Shown: one piece after another, positions 1-7,898 of the stretch
How the letters are laid out: the number at the start of each line of letters is the position of its first letter
How positions within the stretch are numbered: the stretch's first letter is position 1
DNA from: Gammaproteobacteria bacterium
GTDB taxonomy: Bacteria; Pseudomonadota; Gammaproteobacteria; Xanthomonadales; Wenzhouxiangellaceae
Length of the DNA stretch: 64,000 nt
Assembly (NCBI GenBank): GCA_018819105.1
Contig: JAHJQV010000004.1
Coordinates: 1-64,000, forward strand
Direction: 5' to 3'
Translations under genes and position numbers: made by a program
Notes under the pieces: generated by a model
Databases searched by the model: none
What the model was told of the DNA's origin: nothing
What the model saw: only the letters and a program-made list of their open reading frames with translations

Positions 1-1
1 A

Positions 2-127
2 ATTTATGAATACATTAAGCGACACAATGATAATCCCAAACCATTTACTTGGACGAAATCAGTTGAAACCATCTTAGAGAAAGTAAATCGTGCTCGTCAA
101 AACGCAGCATTTCATGCTGCAGTTTAG
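2..127 (+). CDS. IS630-family transposase, C-terminal end (cut by window edge)
   Basis: The frame is open from the window edge to a TAG stop at 125-127. The 41 visible residues include F-T-W-T-K-S-V-E followed by I-L-E-K-V-N-R-A-R, which resembles the C-terminal end of IS630/Tc1-like DDE transposases. The catalytic residues lie outside the window, so it is not possible to say whether the element is intact. The sequence is more AT-rich than the genes that follow, as expected for a mobile element. A palindrome that probably belongs to the element end lies just beyond the stop. Identification rests on a short tail. Confidence 0.75.
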   Translation: MYEYIKRHNDNPKPFTWTKSVETILEKVNRARQNAAFHAAV

Positions 128-493
128 GACACTACACTAGTGTAGTTGCGACGTTTGCTTTGCAGAACGCACTCGCAACATGCTGTGCCGCAACATCAGC
201 ATGCAGTAAAAACGCAAACATTATCCTATCAGGATCGGGCAACGAAAAAACCAATGGCTGCTGCATTGAGGATTGCTGTGTCTGTGGCAATCCACGAGTT
301 CATGAGCAAGGCCATGTTGCCATGTTACCTTGAAGCCGGACGAATCCAACCGCCAGCCCATGCCAAACACAAACATCACTCACCCAGCACCCTGCAAGAC
401 CATCTCGCCCACACCTGCCGTCCCTGCAACTGGCTGGACACGTTTTCCGCGCTTCGATAATCCAGCATACCTAAGCCAGACAGCAAACCCAGC
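128..493. other. intergenic stretch behind the IS end
   Basis: After the IS palindrome this 350-base stretch shows no reading frame with coding character, no RNA gene and no strong terminator. The promoter of the downstream GGCT-like gene should lie in its right part, but I see no convincing -35/-10 pair. Confidence 0.5.
131..146. repeat. 16-bp perfect palindrome at the IS630 end
   Basis: ACTACACTAGTGTAGT equals its own reverse complement and sits 4 bases after the transposase stop. It is best read as part of the right terminal repeat of the IS element or of two abutting ends. It centres on TAG/CTA, compatible with the TA target preference of this family. The left end is not in the window, so the boundary is not proved. 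Confidence 0.5.
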
Positions 494-922
494 ATGAAGC
501 ACAAACTGCGCAAACTGACAATAAACGTAGCCACCATCACACTGGCACTGCTGCTGTGGCTGTGGTGGACGCTGTTCAGTCCCTGGGGCTATGCGCCGCC
601 TGCGGATCTGCCGCCGATGGATGCGGCGGTGCAGCAGCAGGTGTTTGCCTATGGCACGTTGCGCCAGCCGCTGCTGCGCTGGCTGGTGATTGGTCGATTG
701 CCTGAAGTGCAGCCGGCGGTGTTGCCGGGCTTTCGCAAGCAGGGCCGCAATGTGCTGCCGCAACCCGGTGCGATGACACGTGGCGTGGTGTTTGCCGTCA
801 GCGCCGGTGAGCTGCGCCGGCTGGATCGCTACGAGCGCCTGGGTGTGCGCTACCAGCGCCGTCAGTTGCCCCTGGCTTCGGGTCGCTCGGCCTGGATGTA
901 TCTGCGCATTGAGGATGACTGA
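494..922 (+). CDS. gamma-glutamylcyclotransferase-like (AIG2/GGCT fold) membrane-anchored protein
   Basis: A 142-residue protein. Residues 10-27 form a hydrophobic N-terminal anchor. The GGCT family glycine loop F-A-Y-G-T-L-R is at 51-57, and the family L-D-R-Y-E block carrying the catalytic glutamate is near residue 112 (L-R-R-L-D-R-Y-E-R-L-G). Family members cleave gamma-glutamyl peptides to release 5-oxoproline. The membrane anchor suggests the domain faces the periplasm or sits on the inner face. Pieces of this gene's 3' end recur next to the amidoligase gene at 3.6 kb, which argues that the two were once adjacent in an amidoligase operon. Substrate unknown. Confidence 0.8.
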   Translation: MKHKLRKLTINVATITLALLLWLWWTLFSPWGYAPPADLPPMDAAVQQQVFAYGTLRQPLLRWLVIGRLPEVQPAVLPGFRKQGRNVLPQPGAMTRGVVFAVSAGELRRLDRYERLGVRYQRRQLPLASGRSAWMYLRIEDD

Positions 923-945
923 TGCCATCAGGCACGATAAGCACG
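899..945. repeat. junction repeat copy 1 (GGCT 3' end)
   Basis: Positions 899-912 (tatctgcgcattga) recur exactly at 3567-3580. The next 30 bases align with 2197-2235: ATGACTGA, CAGGCA and GATA blocks stay in register. Here the repeat is the true 3' end of the GGCT gene; the other copies are remnants. Copies 2 and 3 continue into amidoligase coding sequence, whereas copy 1 stops close to the 3' end of the first Fic gene at 949. Confidence 0.6.
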
Positions 946-948
946 CGC

Positions 949-2082
949 TCAGTAGTCTCCATATGCCGCGAAAGTGTTGTCATCTTGGCTGAAGAGCTCA
1001 AGAAGACGTGAGTGAACAAAGAGTTTTTCCTTGCCGGACTGGTGCTCTGTGAGGATGCCGATAGCCGCCAGCTTTTTCAGGTAATCTGAGGCAGTCTGGC
1101 GTTTGGCGATACCGGCTTCCACCAGGTTGGTGATACGGCAATAAGGCTGGGTGAAAATGATTTCCACCAGTTCTCGGCTGTAGATCTTCGGCAGCTGGGC
1201 TTGAATGTGCGCGCGAGTGTGTTCCTCCAGTGCGCGCATGGCGGTGATTTTTTCTGTAGTCCAGCGGGCGGTTTGCGCTACCCCTTCAAGAACAAAGAGC
1301 AGCCAGGGTTCCCAAGACTGCGCTGCGGTGACGCCCAGCAACAGACGATAATAATCTGCGCGGTGGGCGATGATATAGCGACTGAGATAGAGTATGGGAA
1401 GATTGAGCAGCCCCTGCTCAATTAGGTACAAGCTGTTAAGCACCCGGCCAGTGCGGCCATTGCCGTCGATAAAGGGATGAATGGCCTCAAACTGATAGTG
1501 CCCTACGGCCATGCGCGTGAGCGGATCGAGCGAACTCTGCTCATGCAGGAAGCACTCCCAGTTGGCCAGCATATCGCGCAACAGGGTTGCGCCCACCGGC
1601 GGAGTATAAATGACCTGGCCCGAGACACTGCTGGCCAACGCCGTACCCGGCACCTTGCGGATCGTCATGGCCGTGCCCTTGATGGTGCTGCAGACCTCCT
1701 CTGCAGTCGCTGTACACAATGGCCGGGATTGCAATGATTCGTAGCCGTTGAACAGTGCAGTGCGATAGGCCAGGGTTTCACTGGTGTTGACATCGCCGGC
1801 ATGGTCCGGTGCATGCGCGTACTGAAACAACTTATCGCTGGTGGTCACGATGTTTTCGATTTTGGAACTGTCGCGTGCTTCCAACAGGGTAATGATGTTG
1901 ATCAACATGGCCTGGTTGGGAATCAGTTCGGCAGCCTGCTTCAGCTCCGCCAGTGCAGCTCGTGCAACGATGCACTGTTTGAGCACTGCTTTGGTTTCCA
2001 GTTCTATGGCTTCTGGCGGCAAGGCTGGCAAGCCATTCCATGGCTGCTCAGGTCGCCAGACTGGAGCATTATGCGGTGACAT
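949..2082 (-). CDS. Fic-domain AMP-transferase with C-terminal winged helix (Fic 1)
   Basis: A 377-residue protein. The Fic active motif [12 protein letters not shown] is at 202-213, with the catalytic His202 and the phosphate-binding loop intact. The autoinhibitory motif S-x-x-x-E-N is at 72-77, so this is a class II Fic whose inhibitory helix lies N-terminal to the Fic domain. The last ~70 residues look like a winged helix-turn-helix ([16 protein letters not shown]). Family members transfer AMP from ATP to target-protein hydroxyls; the target here is unknown. It runs antisense to the GGCT and amidoligase genes. Two palindromes upstream of its start suggest autoregulation through the winged helix. 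Confidence 0.9.
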   Translation of the reverse strand: MSPHNAPVWRPEQPWNGLPALPPEAIELETKAVLKQCIVARAALAELKQAAELIPNQAMLINIITLLEARDSSKIENIVTTSDKLFQYAHAPDHAGDVNTSETLAYRTALFNGYESLQSRPLCTATAEEVCSTIKGTAMTIRKVPGTALASSVSGQVIYTPPVGATLLRDMLANWECFLHEQSSLDPLTRMAVGHYQFEAIHPFIDGNGRTGRVLNSLYLIEQGLLNLPILYLSRYIIAHRADYYRLLLGVTAAQSWEPWLLFVLEGVAQTARWTTEKITAMRALEEHTRAHIQAQLPKIYSRELVEIIFTQPYCRITNLVEAGIAKRQTASDYLKKLAAIGILTEHQSGKEKLFVHSRLLELFSQDDNTFAAYGDY

Positions 2083-2100
2083 GTTGAAAAAACCTCATTT

Positions 2101-2160
2101 TATCGACAGGTCTATAGCTTATGTCGTCCATATCGACACGTCAACAAATCATGTCGATAT
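2101..2160. promoter_or_regulatory. two direct-repeated palindromic operators upstream of Fic 1
   Basis: CGACA half-sites at 2104-2108 and 2134-2138 each face a TGTCG half-site, at 2122-2126 and 2152-2156. The spacers are 13 bases and the whole site repeats with a 30-base period. The second site is the stronger: ATATCGACA (2130-2138) and TGTCGATAT (2152-2160) are perfect inverted repeats. The array lies 19-78 bases upstream of the Fic 1 start, where an autoregulator or partner repressor would bind. The binder is inferred. Confidence 0.65.
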
Positions 2161-2195
2161 ATGAGTGTTTTTTCATCATGATATTACAAAACCGC

Positions 2196-2293
2196 CGCAT
2201 TGACCATGACTGACCCGGACAGGCAGGATATACCCATGAGCCTTACAGACAGCAAACTAAAATCACCACCGTGGCAGCACAATGCCGACGGCA
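2196..2293 (+). pseudogene. junction repeat copy 2: GGCT 3' tip plus first residues of an amidoligase
   Basis: Reading on the plus strand, 2196-2213 encodes R-I-D-H-D-stop, matching the GGCT C-terminus R-I-E-D-D-stop. A start region follows at 2236 and encodes S-L-T-D-S-K-L-K-S-P-P-W-Q-H-N-A-D-G, nearly the same as the N-terminus of the intact amidoligase. Bases 2224-2293 match 3601-3670 at 61 of 70 positions without gaps, and two of the changes are silent third-position changes. Similarity stops 3 bases before the stop codon of Fic 2. It is a decayed fragment, not a working gene. Confidence 0.75.
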
Positions 2294-2296
2294 CGG

Positions 2297-3421
2297 CTAT
2301 GCAGGCAACTCGTTCAGCGCATAGCTGGTACTGCGCCCGCCCGCATCCGATTTGTGCAGCACACCTCGGGCAAGCAGAACGTTGATGTCGCGCAGGGCAG
2401 TGTCCGGCGAGCACTTTGCCATGGTCGCCCACTTGCTGCTGGTGAGCTTGCCTTCGAAGCCGTCGAGCAGTTTGTTGAGCAACTTCAGCTGTCGCTCATT
2501 AAATGGCGTGGACGCCCAATGCTGCCAGAATCGCGCCTTGGTCAATACCGCGTCGAGCATGTGCTGCGCCTGATCGACAGCGCGATGCAGTGTATCGAGG
2601 AACCAGACGAGCCACTCAGTGACATCCAGTGACCGTTTCTGCGAATGCTCCAGGATGTCGTAGTAAGCCTTGCGTTCACGCTGGATCTGCGCCGACAAAC
2701 TGTAGAATCGCTGGGGGCTTCCATCGGCGCGAGCCAGCAGCAGATCACCGATGGCCCTGGCGATACGGCCATTGCCATCGTCGAACGGATGCAGAGTGAC
2801 GAACCACAGATGGCCGAGGCCAGCTTTCAGCAGCGGTGACTCGTTCGACGCGCCATTCAACCAGTCCAGGAAGCGGCTGGTTTCGGTCTCGAGGCGATCG
2901 GCGGGCGGCGCTTCGAAATGCACTCGCTGGCGACCTATGGGTCCGGACACCACCTGCATCGGTCCGCTGGCATCGTCGCGCCAGGCGCCGACCTTGATCC
3001 GGGAAAGACCGGAGTAACCAGTGGGAAACAGCGCGGCATGCCAGCCAAACAACCGCTCCCGAGAGAGCGGTGCCTGACAGTTGGCGGTGGCATCGAGGAC
3101 CATCTCGACCACGCCTTCGACGTGCCGGTCGACCGGAGCTAGCGCGCCGATGTCCACACCCAGCCTGCGGGCGATGGACGAGCGCACGGATTCGACATTG
3201 AGCTGCTCGCCCTCGATCTCACTGGTCTTGACGACGTCCTCAGTCAATGCTGCCAGACTCGCCTGATCGCGCAGGGACATGCCCACATCGGCCAGGCGGC
3301 CCAGCAACATCCCCTGGGCGCGACTGACTTCGGCCATTGGGCCGGCCAGCGCCGCCATATCGAAGCGCCAGTTCGGCCAATCTCCAGCCTGCCGAATGTA
3401 TTTGTAATCACCGCTATCCAT
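2297..3421 (-). CDS. Fic-domain protein with DUF4172-type N-terminus (Fic 2)
   Basis: I chose the ATG at 3421 (374 residues) because the family begins near Y-I-R-Q-A-G-D-W-P-N-W, 7 residues later; an in-frame GTG at 3454 would add 11 residues and run into an inverted repeat. The inhibitory motif T-S-E-I-E-G is near residue 66. The Fic motif H-P-F-D-D-G-N-G-R-I-A-R begins near residue 211, with all catalytic positions present. The C-terminal ~70 residues look like a winged helix. It differs clearly from Fic 1, so the two are not a recent duplication. It lies antisense between two copies of the GGCT/amidoligase junction. Target unknown. Confidence 0.88.
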   Translation of the reverse strand: MDSGDYKYIRQAGDWPNWRFDMAALAGPMAEVSRAQGMLLGRLADVGMSLRDQASLAALTEDVVKTSEIEGEQLNVESVRSSIARRLGVDIGALAPVDRHVEGVVEMVLDATANCQAPLSRERLFGWHAALFPTGYSGLSRIKVGAWRDDASGPMQVVSGPIGRQRVHFEAPPADRLETETSRFLDWLNGASNESPLLKAGLGHLWFVTLHPFDDGNGRIARAIGDLLLARADGSPQRFYSLSAQIQRERKAYYDILEHSQKRSLDVTEWLVWFLDTLHRAVDQAQHMLDAVLTKARFWQHWASTPFNERQLKLLNKLLDGFEGKLTSSKWATMAKCSPDTALRDINVLLARGVLHKSDAGGRSTSYALNELPA

Positions 3422-3439
3422 GCGGAGATTATCGTCTGC

Positions 3440-3484
3440 ATTCACCGCACACACAAGCCTTTATCCGCACAGAATGCGGTGAAT
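3440..3484. promoter_or_regulatory. inverted repeat upstream of Fic 2
   Basis: ATTCACCGCA at 3440-3449 and TGCGGTGAAT at 3475-3484 are perfect inverted repeats with a 25-base spacer, 19-63 bases upstream of the chosen Fic 2 start. Position and symmetry suggest an operator, possibly for the Fic winged-helix domain itself. The sequence is unrelated to the operators of Fic 1. Confidence 0.5.
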
Positions 3485-3566
3485 AGGGCCATAATTCGCC
3501 TCGCGGCGGACCTCATCGCGCCTTAATCAGTTGCCAAACTTGTGAAGAACATCAATATCGGTAATT

Positions 3567-3670
3567 TATCTGCGCATTGACGACCATTGAGGCGATGTCG
3601 CAGGATAACCCCATGAACTCGGCAGACAGCAAACTGAAATCACCGCCGTGGCAGCACAATGCCGACGGCA
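3567..3670 (+). repeat. junction repeat copy 3 (GGCT tip and amidoligase start)
   Basis: Bases 3567-3590 encode Y-L-R-I-D-D-H-stop, a copy of the last residues of the GGCT gene at 899-922. From 3601 the repeat is the true start of the amidoligase gene and matches 2224-2293. It is the right-hand border of the Fic 2 insertion. Confidence 0.65.
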
Positions 3671-4614
3671 ACATTCGCCGGGTTGGAGTGGAACTGGAGA
3701 TGAGCGGCCTGACGCTGGATGAGATCGCCGCGCTGGTGGCGGCGTTTTTCCAGCTGGAAGCGGTGCCCGATGGCCGTTACGAGCGTGTGCTGCAGGGCGA
3801 TGCTGCCGGTGACTGGGTGGTGGAGCTGGATTATGAGCGGCTCAAGCGCATGGGCCGCAAGCAGCGCGCGGACGAGACCGTGGCCGACGACATCGGCCGC
3901 ACGGTGGAGGACGTGCTGGCCTGGGCCGCCGAGGCGCTGGTGCCGGTGGAGATCATCAGCCCGCCGCTGCCGCTGGATCGACTGCCCGAGGTGGAGGCGC
4001 TGATTGTGCAACTGCGCGAGGCCGGTGCCAAGGGCAGTTCGCACAGCCCGATCAATGTGTTCAGCCTGCAACTCAATCCCGAGTTGCCCGCCCACGATGC
4101 CAGCCTGATCACTGCCTGTCTGCGCTCGTTTGCGTGCCTGCACGACTGGCTGTACCAGCGTGCCGACATCGACCTGAGCCGGCGCATGACCAGCTACGTC
4201 GATCCCTATCCGCACGACTATGTGATGACGCTGCTGGACGCCGATTACGCCCCCGATCTGGCCACGCTGATCGACGATTACCTGCGCCACAACCCCACCC
4301 GCAATCGCGAGCTCGACATGCTGCCGCTGTTCGCCCATCTGGACGCGCAGCGCGTGGGCGCGGTGGTGGATGACGAGCGCATCAAGGCGCGCCCCACGTT
4401 TCATTACCGACTGCCGGACTGCGACATCGACAACCCCGACTGGGGCCTGCATGTGGCCTGGAACGACTGGGTGGAAGTCGAGCATCTGGCCGCCGACACC
4501 AAGCGGCTGCAGGCCTGCTGCCAAGCCTATCTGGAAGAGCTGGACAAGCCGCTACAGCGCCTGTTCGGCAGCTGGGACAAAACCGTGGCAGACAAGTGGC
4601 TGCGCCGGTCATAG
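3613..4614 (+). CDS. glutamine synthetase-fold amidoligase (Amidoligase_2 type)
   Basis: A 333-residue protein from the ATG at 3613, preceded by AGGA at 3602-3605; ATG 3595 and TTG 3577 are possible upstream starts. The N-terminus R-R-V-G-V-E-L-E-M-S-G-L carries the E-x-E metal ligands of GS-like amidoligases. The block N-V-F-S-L-Q-L-N-P-E near residue 148 and the basic R-R-M-T-S-Y-V-D-P motif fit the same family. Such enzymes are predicted to use ATP to join an amine to a carboxylate, making gamma-glutamyl or other amides. It overlaps the next gene by 19 bases. Family assignment is good; substrates are unknown. Confidence 0.85.
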   Translation: MNSADSKLKSPPWQHNADGNIRRVGVELEMSGLTLDEIAALVAAFFQLEAVPDGRYERVLQGDAAGDWVVELDYERLKRMGRKQRADETVADDIGRTVEDVLAWAAEALVPVEIISPPLPLDRLPEVEALIVQLREAGAKGSSHSPINVFSLQLNPELPAHDASLITACLRSFACLHDWLYQRADIDLSRRMTSYVDPYPHDYVMTLLDADYAPDLATLIDDYLRHNPTRNRELDMLPLFAHLDAQRVGAVVDDERIKARPTFHYRLPDCDIDNPDWGLHVAWNDWVEVEHLAADTKRLQACCQAYLEELDKPLQRLFGSWDKTVADKWLRRS

Positions 4615-5294
4615 CCATCACCGGGCCGCAGCGCGGTGCCTTCGGGCCGCGCCTGCTGGTGGCGCTGGTGGTGCGCCTGTATGGCGGCAGGCCATTGCAG
4701 TTGCGCCCGGACGACGCCCGTCGGCCGCAGACCTGGGATGGCGTGGTGATCACCGGCGGCCACGATGTGGAGCCGGTGCTGTATGCCGCCAGACCGGAAG
4801 TCAAACCCAACTACGACAGCGCCCGCGACGCGCTGGAAATGGCCGTGATCAGTGATGCGGTGCTGCGCCGGCTGCCGCTGCTGGGCATCTGTCGTGGTGC
4901 CCAACTGCTGAATGTCTGTCGCGGCGGTTCGCTGTTTCAGGAACTGCGCTCGCAGCGCCGCAAAACCTCCAACCGCTGGACCGTGCTGCCGTTGAAAACG
5001 CTGTGCCCGGTCAACAGCGAGGCGGCGCGCGACGGCCATCTGCTGCGCCTGTTCGGCCCCGGCGAATCGCGCATCAACAGTCTGCACAACCAGGGCATCG
5101 ACCGCGTTGGCGAGCATCTGCTGGTCAGTGCCCGCGATCTGGACGGCATTGTGCAGGCGGTTGAGGACACGACACAGGATTTTCTGCTCGGCGTGCAATG
5201 GCATCCCGAGTTTCTGCTCTATCTGAAAAAACACCGCAGACTGTTTGCCGAACTGGTGCGGCATGCGCGTGCGGTGCGTGCGCGGAACAATTGA
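4596..5294 (+). CDS. class I glutamine amidotransferase-fold hydrolase (peptidase C26 / PuuD-like)
   Basis: A 232-residue protein starting at GTG 4596 inside the end of the amidoligase gene, so translation is probably coupled. The C-H-E triad is complete: Cys99 in G-I-C-R-G-A-Q, and His203 and Glu205 in G-V-Q-W-H-P-E-F. The oxyanion segment V-I-T-G-G-H-D-V-E is near residue 52. Relatives hydrolyse gamma-glutamyl amides such as gamma-glutamyl-GABA, or supply ammonia to a partner. With an amidoligase in front, and a GGCT gene probably once before that, it likely makes, trims or recycles an unknown gamma-glutamyl-type amide. Confidence 0.85.
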   Translation: MAAPVIAITGPQRGAFGPRLLVALVVRLYGGRPLQLRPDDARRPQTWDGVVITGGHDVEPVLYAARPEVKPNYDSARDALEMAVISDAVLRRLPLLGICRGAQLLNVCRGGSLFQELRSQRRKTSNRWTVLPLKTLCPVNSEAARDGHLLRLFGPGESRINSLHNQGIDRVGEHLLVSARDLDGIVQAVEDTTQDFLLGVQWHPEFLLYLKKHRRLFAELVRHARAVRARNN

Positions 5295-5404
5295 TGCGCG
5301 CACTTTATCAATACTGCCGGGCGGACTGGTCTGATCGGGTTTGACGCCTGCAGTGCAAATCGGCATGATGTCGGATTGCCCGCGCCTACCCGATTTGACT
5401 GTTC

Positions 5405-6379
5405 ATGCTGATAGCCATCACTGCCGTTGTCTGTGGACTGATTCTGCTGGTCTGGAGTGCCGATCGCTTTGTCACCGGTGCCGCCTCGGTGGCGCGGCAT
5501 TTTGGCATGCCGCCACTGCTGATCGGCATGGTGATCGTCGGTTTTGGCACCTCGGCACCGGAAATGGTGGTGTCCGCGCTGGCTTCGGTGCAGGGCAATC
5601 CCGGCATTGCGCTGGGCAATGCCTATGGCTCCAACATCACCAACATCGGACTGATACTGGGTCTGACCGCGCTGATCAGCCCGATTGCGGTGCAGTCGCG
5701 GGTGCTGCGCAAGGAGTTGCCGTTGCTGATGGTGGTGACGCTGCTGGCTGCCTGGCAGCTGTACGATGGCGAGCTCAGCCGCATTGATGCGCTGGTGCTA
5801 CTGCTGGCGTTTGCCGCGCTGATGGGCTGGAGCATCCGCCAGGGCCTGCAGCGCAAGCGCGATCATCTGGCGGTGGAAGTCGATGAGGTCATGGATGTGC
5901 ATCCGCTGCCGCTGCGCCCGGCCGTGATCATGCTGCTGCTGGGGCTGGTGCTGCTGATTGTCAGCTCGCGGGTGCTGGTGTGGGGCGCGGTGGACATTGC
6001 CCAGACCTTCGGCGTCAGCGATCTGATCATTGGCCTGACCGTGATTGCGGTGGGCACCTCGCTGCCGGAGCTGGCCTCGTCGCTGGTCGCCACCCGCAAT
6101 GGCGATCACGATATCGCGCTGGGCAACGTGCTCGGCTCCAACCTGTTCAACACGCTGGCGGTGGTGGGCATTGCCGGCAGCATACATCCCCTGGCGGTGG
6201 GGCCGGAGGTGTTCAACCGCGATCTGCTGGTGATGTCGCTGCTGACGCTGTCGCTGTTTGTCATCGGCTTCGGCTTTCGTGGCGCCGGCACCGGTCGCAT
6301 CAACCGCGTGGAAGGCGGCCTGCTGTTGGCGGCCTATGTGGCCTACACGCTGTACCTGATCCGCTCTATGCTGGGCTGA
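5405..6379 (+). CDS. yrbG: calcium/sodium antiporter, CaCA family (YrbG-like)
   Basis: A 324-residue, ~10-helix inner-membrane protein made of two homologous halves. Each half has the two family signatures: G-F-G-T-S-A-P-E and G-N-A-Y-G-S-N-I in the first, A-V-G-T-S-L-P-E and G-N-V-L-G-S-N-L in the second. The paired acidic and asparagine residues bind the cation. The central loop (about residues 150-170) is acidic and cytoplasmic. Family members exchange Ca2+ for Na+ or H+. The gene stands alone between the amidotransferase and cystathionine beta-synthase. Ion preference cannot be read from sequence. Confidence 0.93.
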   Translation: MLIAITAVVCGLILLVWSADRFVTGAASVARHFGMPPLLIGMVIVGFGTSAPEMVVSALASVQGNPGIALGNAYGSNITNIGLILGLTALISPIAVQSRVLRKELPLLMVVTLLAAWQLYDGELSRIDALVLLLAFAALMGWSIRQGLQRKRDHLAVEVDEVMDVHPLPLRPAVIMLLLGLVLLIVSSRVLVWGAVDIAQTFGVSDLIIGLTVIAVGTSLPELASSLVATRNGDHDIALGNVLGSNLFNTLAVVGIAGSIHPLAVGPEVFNRDLLVMSLLTLSLFVIGFGFRGAGTGRINRVEGGLLLAAYVAYTLYLIRSMLG

Positions 6380-6458
6380 GGATTGCCTGGCGCCGGCCAT
6401 GACGCTGGCAGGCTGATCCGGTATGATGCCGGATGATATCGGACAATCAGGTTGCGCC

Positions 6459-7841
6459 ATGAGCGGCATTTACGACAACGTGCTTGAACTGATCGGCAAC
6501 ACGCCGGTGATCCGCAGCAGCAGGCTGGATACCGGGCCGTGCGAGCTGTTCATCAAACTGGAGAGCCAGAACCCCGGCGGCAGCATCAAGGATCGCATCG
6601 GCCTGAACATGATTGAAGCGGCCGAACGTGCCGGAAAGATCAAGCCCGGCGCGACGCTGGTCGAGGGCACCGCCGGCAACACCGGGCTGGCGCTGGCGCT
6701 GGTGGCGCAGCAGAAAGGTTATCGCCTGATTCTGGTCATTCCAGACAAGATGAGCCGGGAGAAGATTTCCAATCTCAAGGCCATGGGCGCGGAGGTGATC
6801 ATCACCCGCTCGGATGTCGGCAAGGGCCATCCACAGTATTACCAGGATTACGCCCAGCGCATTGCCGATGAAACCCCGGGATCGTACTTCATCAACCAGT
6901 TTGGCAACGACGACAACCCCGCAGCGCACGAGCACGGCACCGGCCCGGAAATCTGGGCGCAGATGGGTGAGCAGCTGGACGCCATCGTGCTGGGGGTCGG
7001 TTCCAGCGGCACGGTGACCGGGCTGTCACGCTACTTCGCCAAAGTGGCACCGCATCTGGAGCTGATCCTGGCCGATCCGGAAGGCTCGATTCTGACCGAA
7101 TACATCAATGAGGGCACCCTCAACGGCAAGAGCAAAAGCTGGCTGGTGGAAGGCATCGGCGAGGATTTTCTGCCGGTGATCAGCGATTTTACCCGCGTCA
7201 CCAGGGCCTACTCGATCAGCGACCGGGAAAGCTTCCTCACCGGTCGCGAACTGCTGCGCACCGAGGGCATCCTCGGCGGTGCCTCCACCGGCACCCTGAT
7301 TGCTGCGGCTCTGCGCTACTGTAGTGAGCAGAGCACACCCAAGCGGGTGCTGACTTTCGCCTGCGACACCGGCAACAAGTATCTGTCAAAAATGTACAAC
7401 GATCAGTGGATGCGTGATCTTGGCTTGCTTGAAACCGAGGCCCATGGCAATCTGCGCGACGTCATCGCGCGGCCGCTGGATCAGGGCGAAACCATCATCG
7501 TGCGTCCTGATGAGCCCATCGCCAATGCCTACAAGCGCATGAAAACCTATGACATCTCGCAATTGCCGGTGTTGTCAGAGGACGGCGAATTGCAGGGCAT
7601 CATTGATGAATCGGACATTCTGCTGGCGGTGATCGACTGCCCCGACTGCTTCAACGAGCCGGTCAGCACCGCCATGGTCACCGAGTTGCATACGGTGGAC
7701 GTGAACACACCGGTGCACGAGCTGATGCCGGTGTTTGATGCCGGCTATGTGGTGATGGTGAAGGAAAACCAGCGCTTTATCGGCCTGATCACGCGACTGG
7801 ATCTGCTCAATCATCTGCGCCGCAGCAGCGGACTGGACTGA
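6459..7841 (+). CDS. cystathionine beta-synthase (PLP domain plus CBS pair)
   Basis: A 460-residue enzyme from ATG 6459; an in-frame ATG at 6423 would add 12 residues that are not family-like. The PLP domain starts with D-N-V-L-E-L-I-G-N-T-P. The Schiff-base lysine lies in P-G-G-S-I-K-D-R (about residue 45), and the phosphate loop is E-G-T-A-G-N-T-G. Two CBS motifs occupy residues ~335-460, joined to the PLP domain without a heme segment. It condenses serine (or O-acetylserine) with homocysteine, or acts in the related cysteine-synthase reaction. CBS pairs usually sense adenosyl ligands. A strong terminator follows. Confidence 0.9.
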   Translation: MSGIYDNVLELIGNTPVIRSSRLDTGPCELFIKLESQNPGGSIKDRIGLNMIEAAERAGKIKPGATLVEGTAGNTGLALALVAQQKGYRLILVIPDKMSREKISNLKAMGAEVIITRSDVGKGHPQYYQDYAQRIADETPGSYFINQFGNDDNPAAHEHGTGPEIWAQMGEQLDAIVLGVGSSGTVTGLSRYFAKVAPHLELILADPEGSILTEYINEGTLNGKSKSWLVEGIGEDFLPVISDFTRVTRAYSISDRESFLTGRELLRTEGILGGASTGTLIAAALRYCSEQSTPKRVLTFACDTGNKYLSKMYNDQWMRDLGLLETEAHGNLRDVIARPLDQGETIIVRPDEPIANAYKRMKTYDISQLPVLSEDGELQGIIDESDILLAVIDCPDCFNEPVSTAMVTELHTVDVNTPVHELMPVFDAGYVVMVKENQRFIGLITRLDLLNHLRRSSGLD

Positions 7842-7851
7842 TCGCAACATA

Positions 7852-7880
7852 AAAATGCCGGGCATTGAGCCCGGCATTTT
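7852..7880. terminator. bidirectional intrinsic terminator
   Basis: AAAATGCCGGGC (7852-7863) pairs perfectly with GCCCGGCATTTT (7869-7880) around a 5-base loop. A and T runs flank both sides, so it can end transcription both from cystathionine beta-synthase and from the convergent ydcH-like gene. Confidence 0.9.
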
Positions 7881-7898
7881 GACAAAAGCCCTATCTGG

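Noticed and set aside
3422-3454. GTG 3454 as the Fic 2 start
   Set aside because: It would place half of a perfect inverted repeat inside the gene and add 11 residues not seen in the family.
3640-4524. Long minus-strand frames opposite the amidoligase and many other genes
   Set aside because: They mirror real genes in a GC-rich sequence, show low-complexity His/Gln/Arg composition and carry no family motif.
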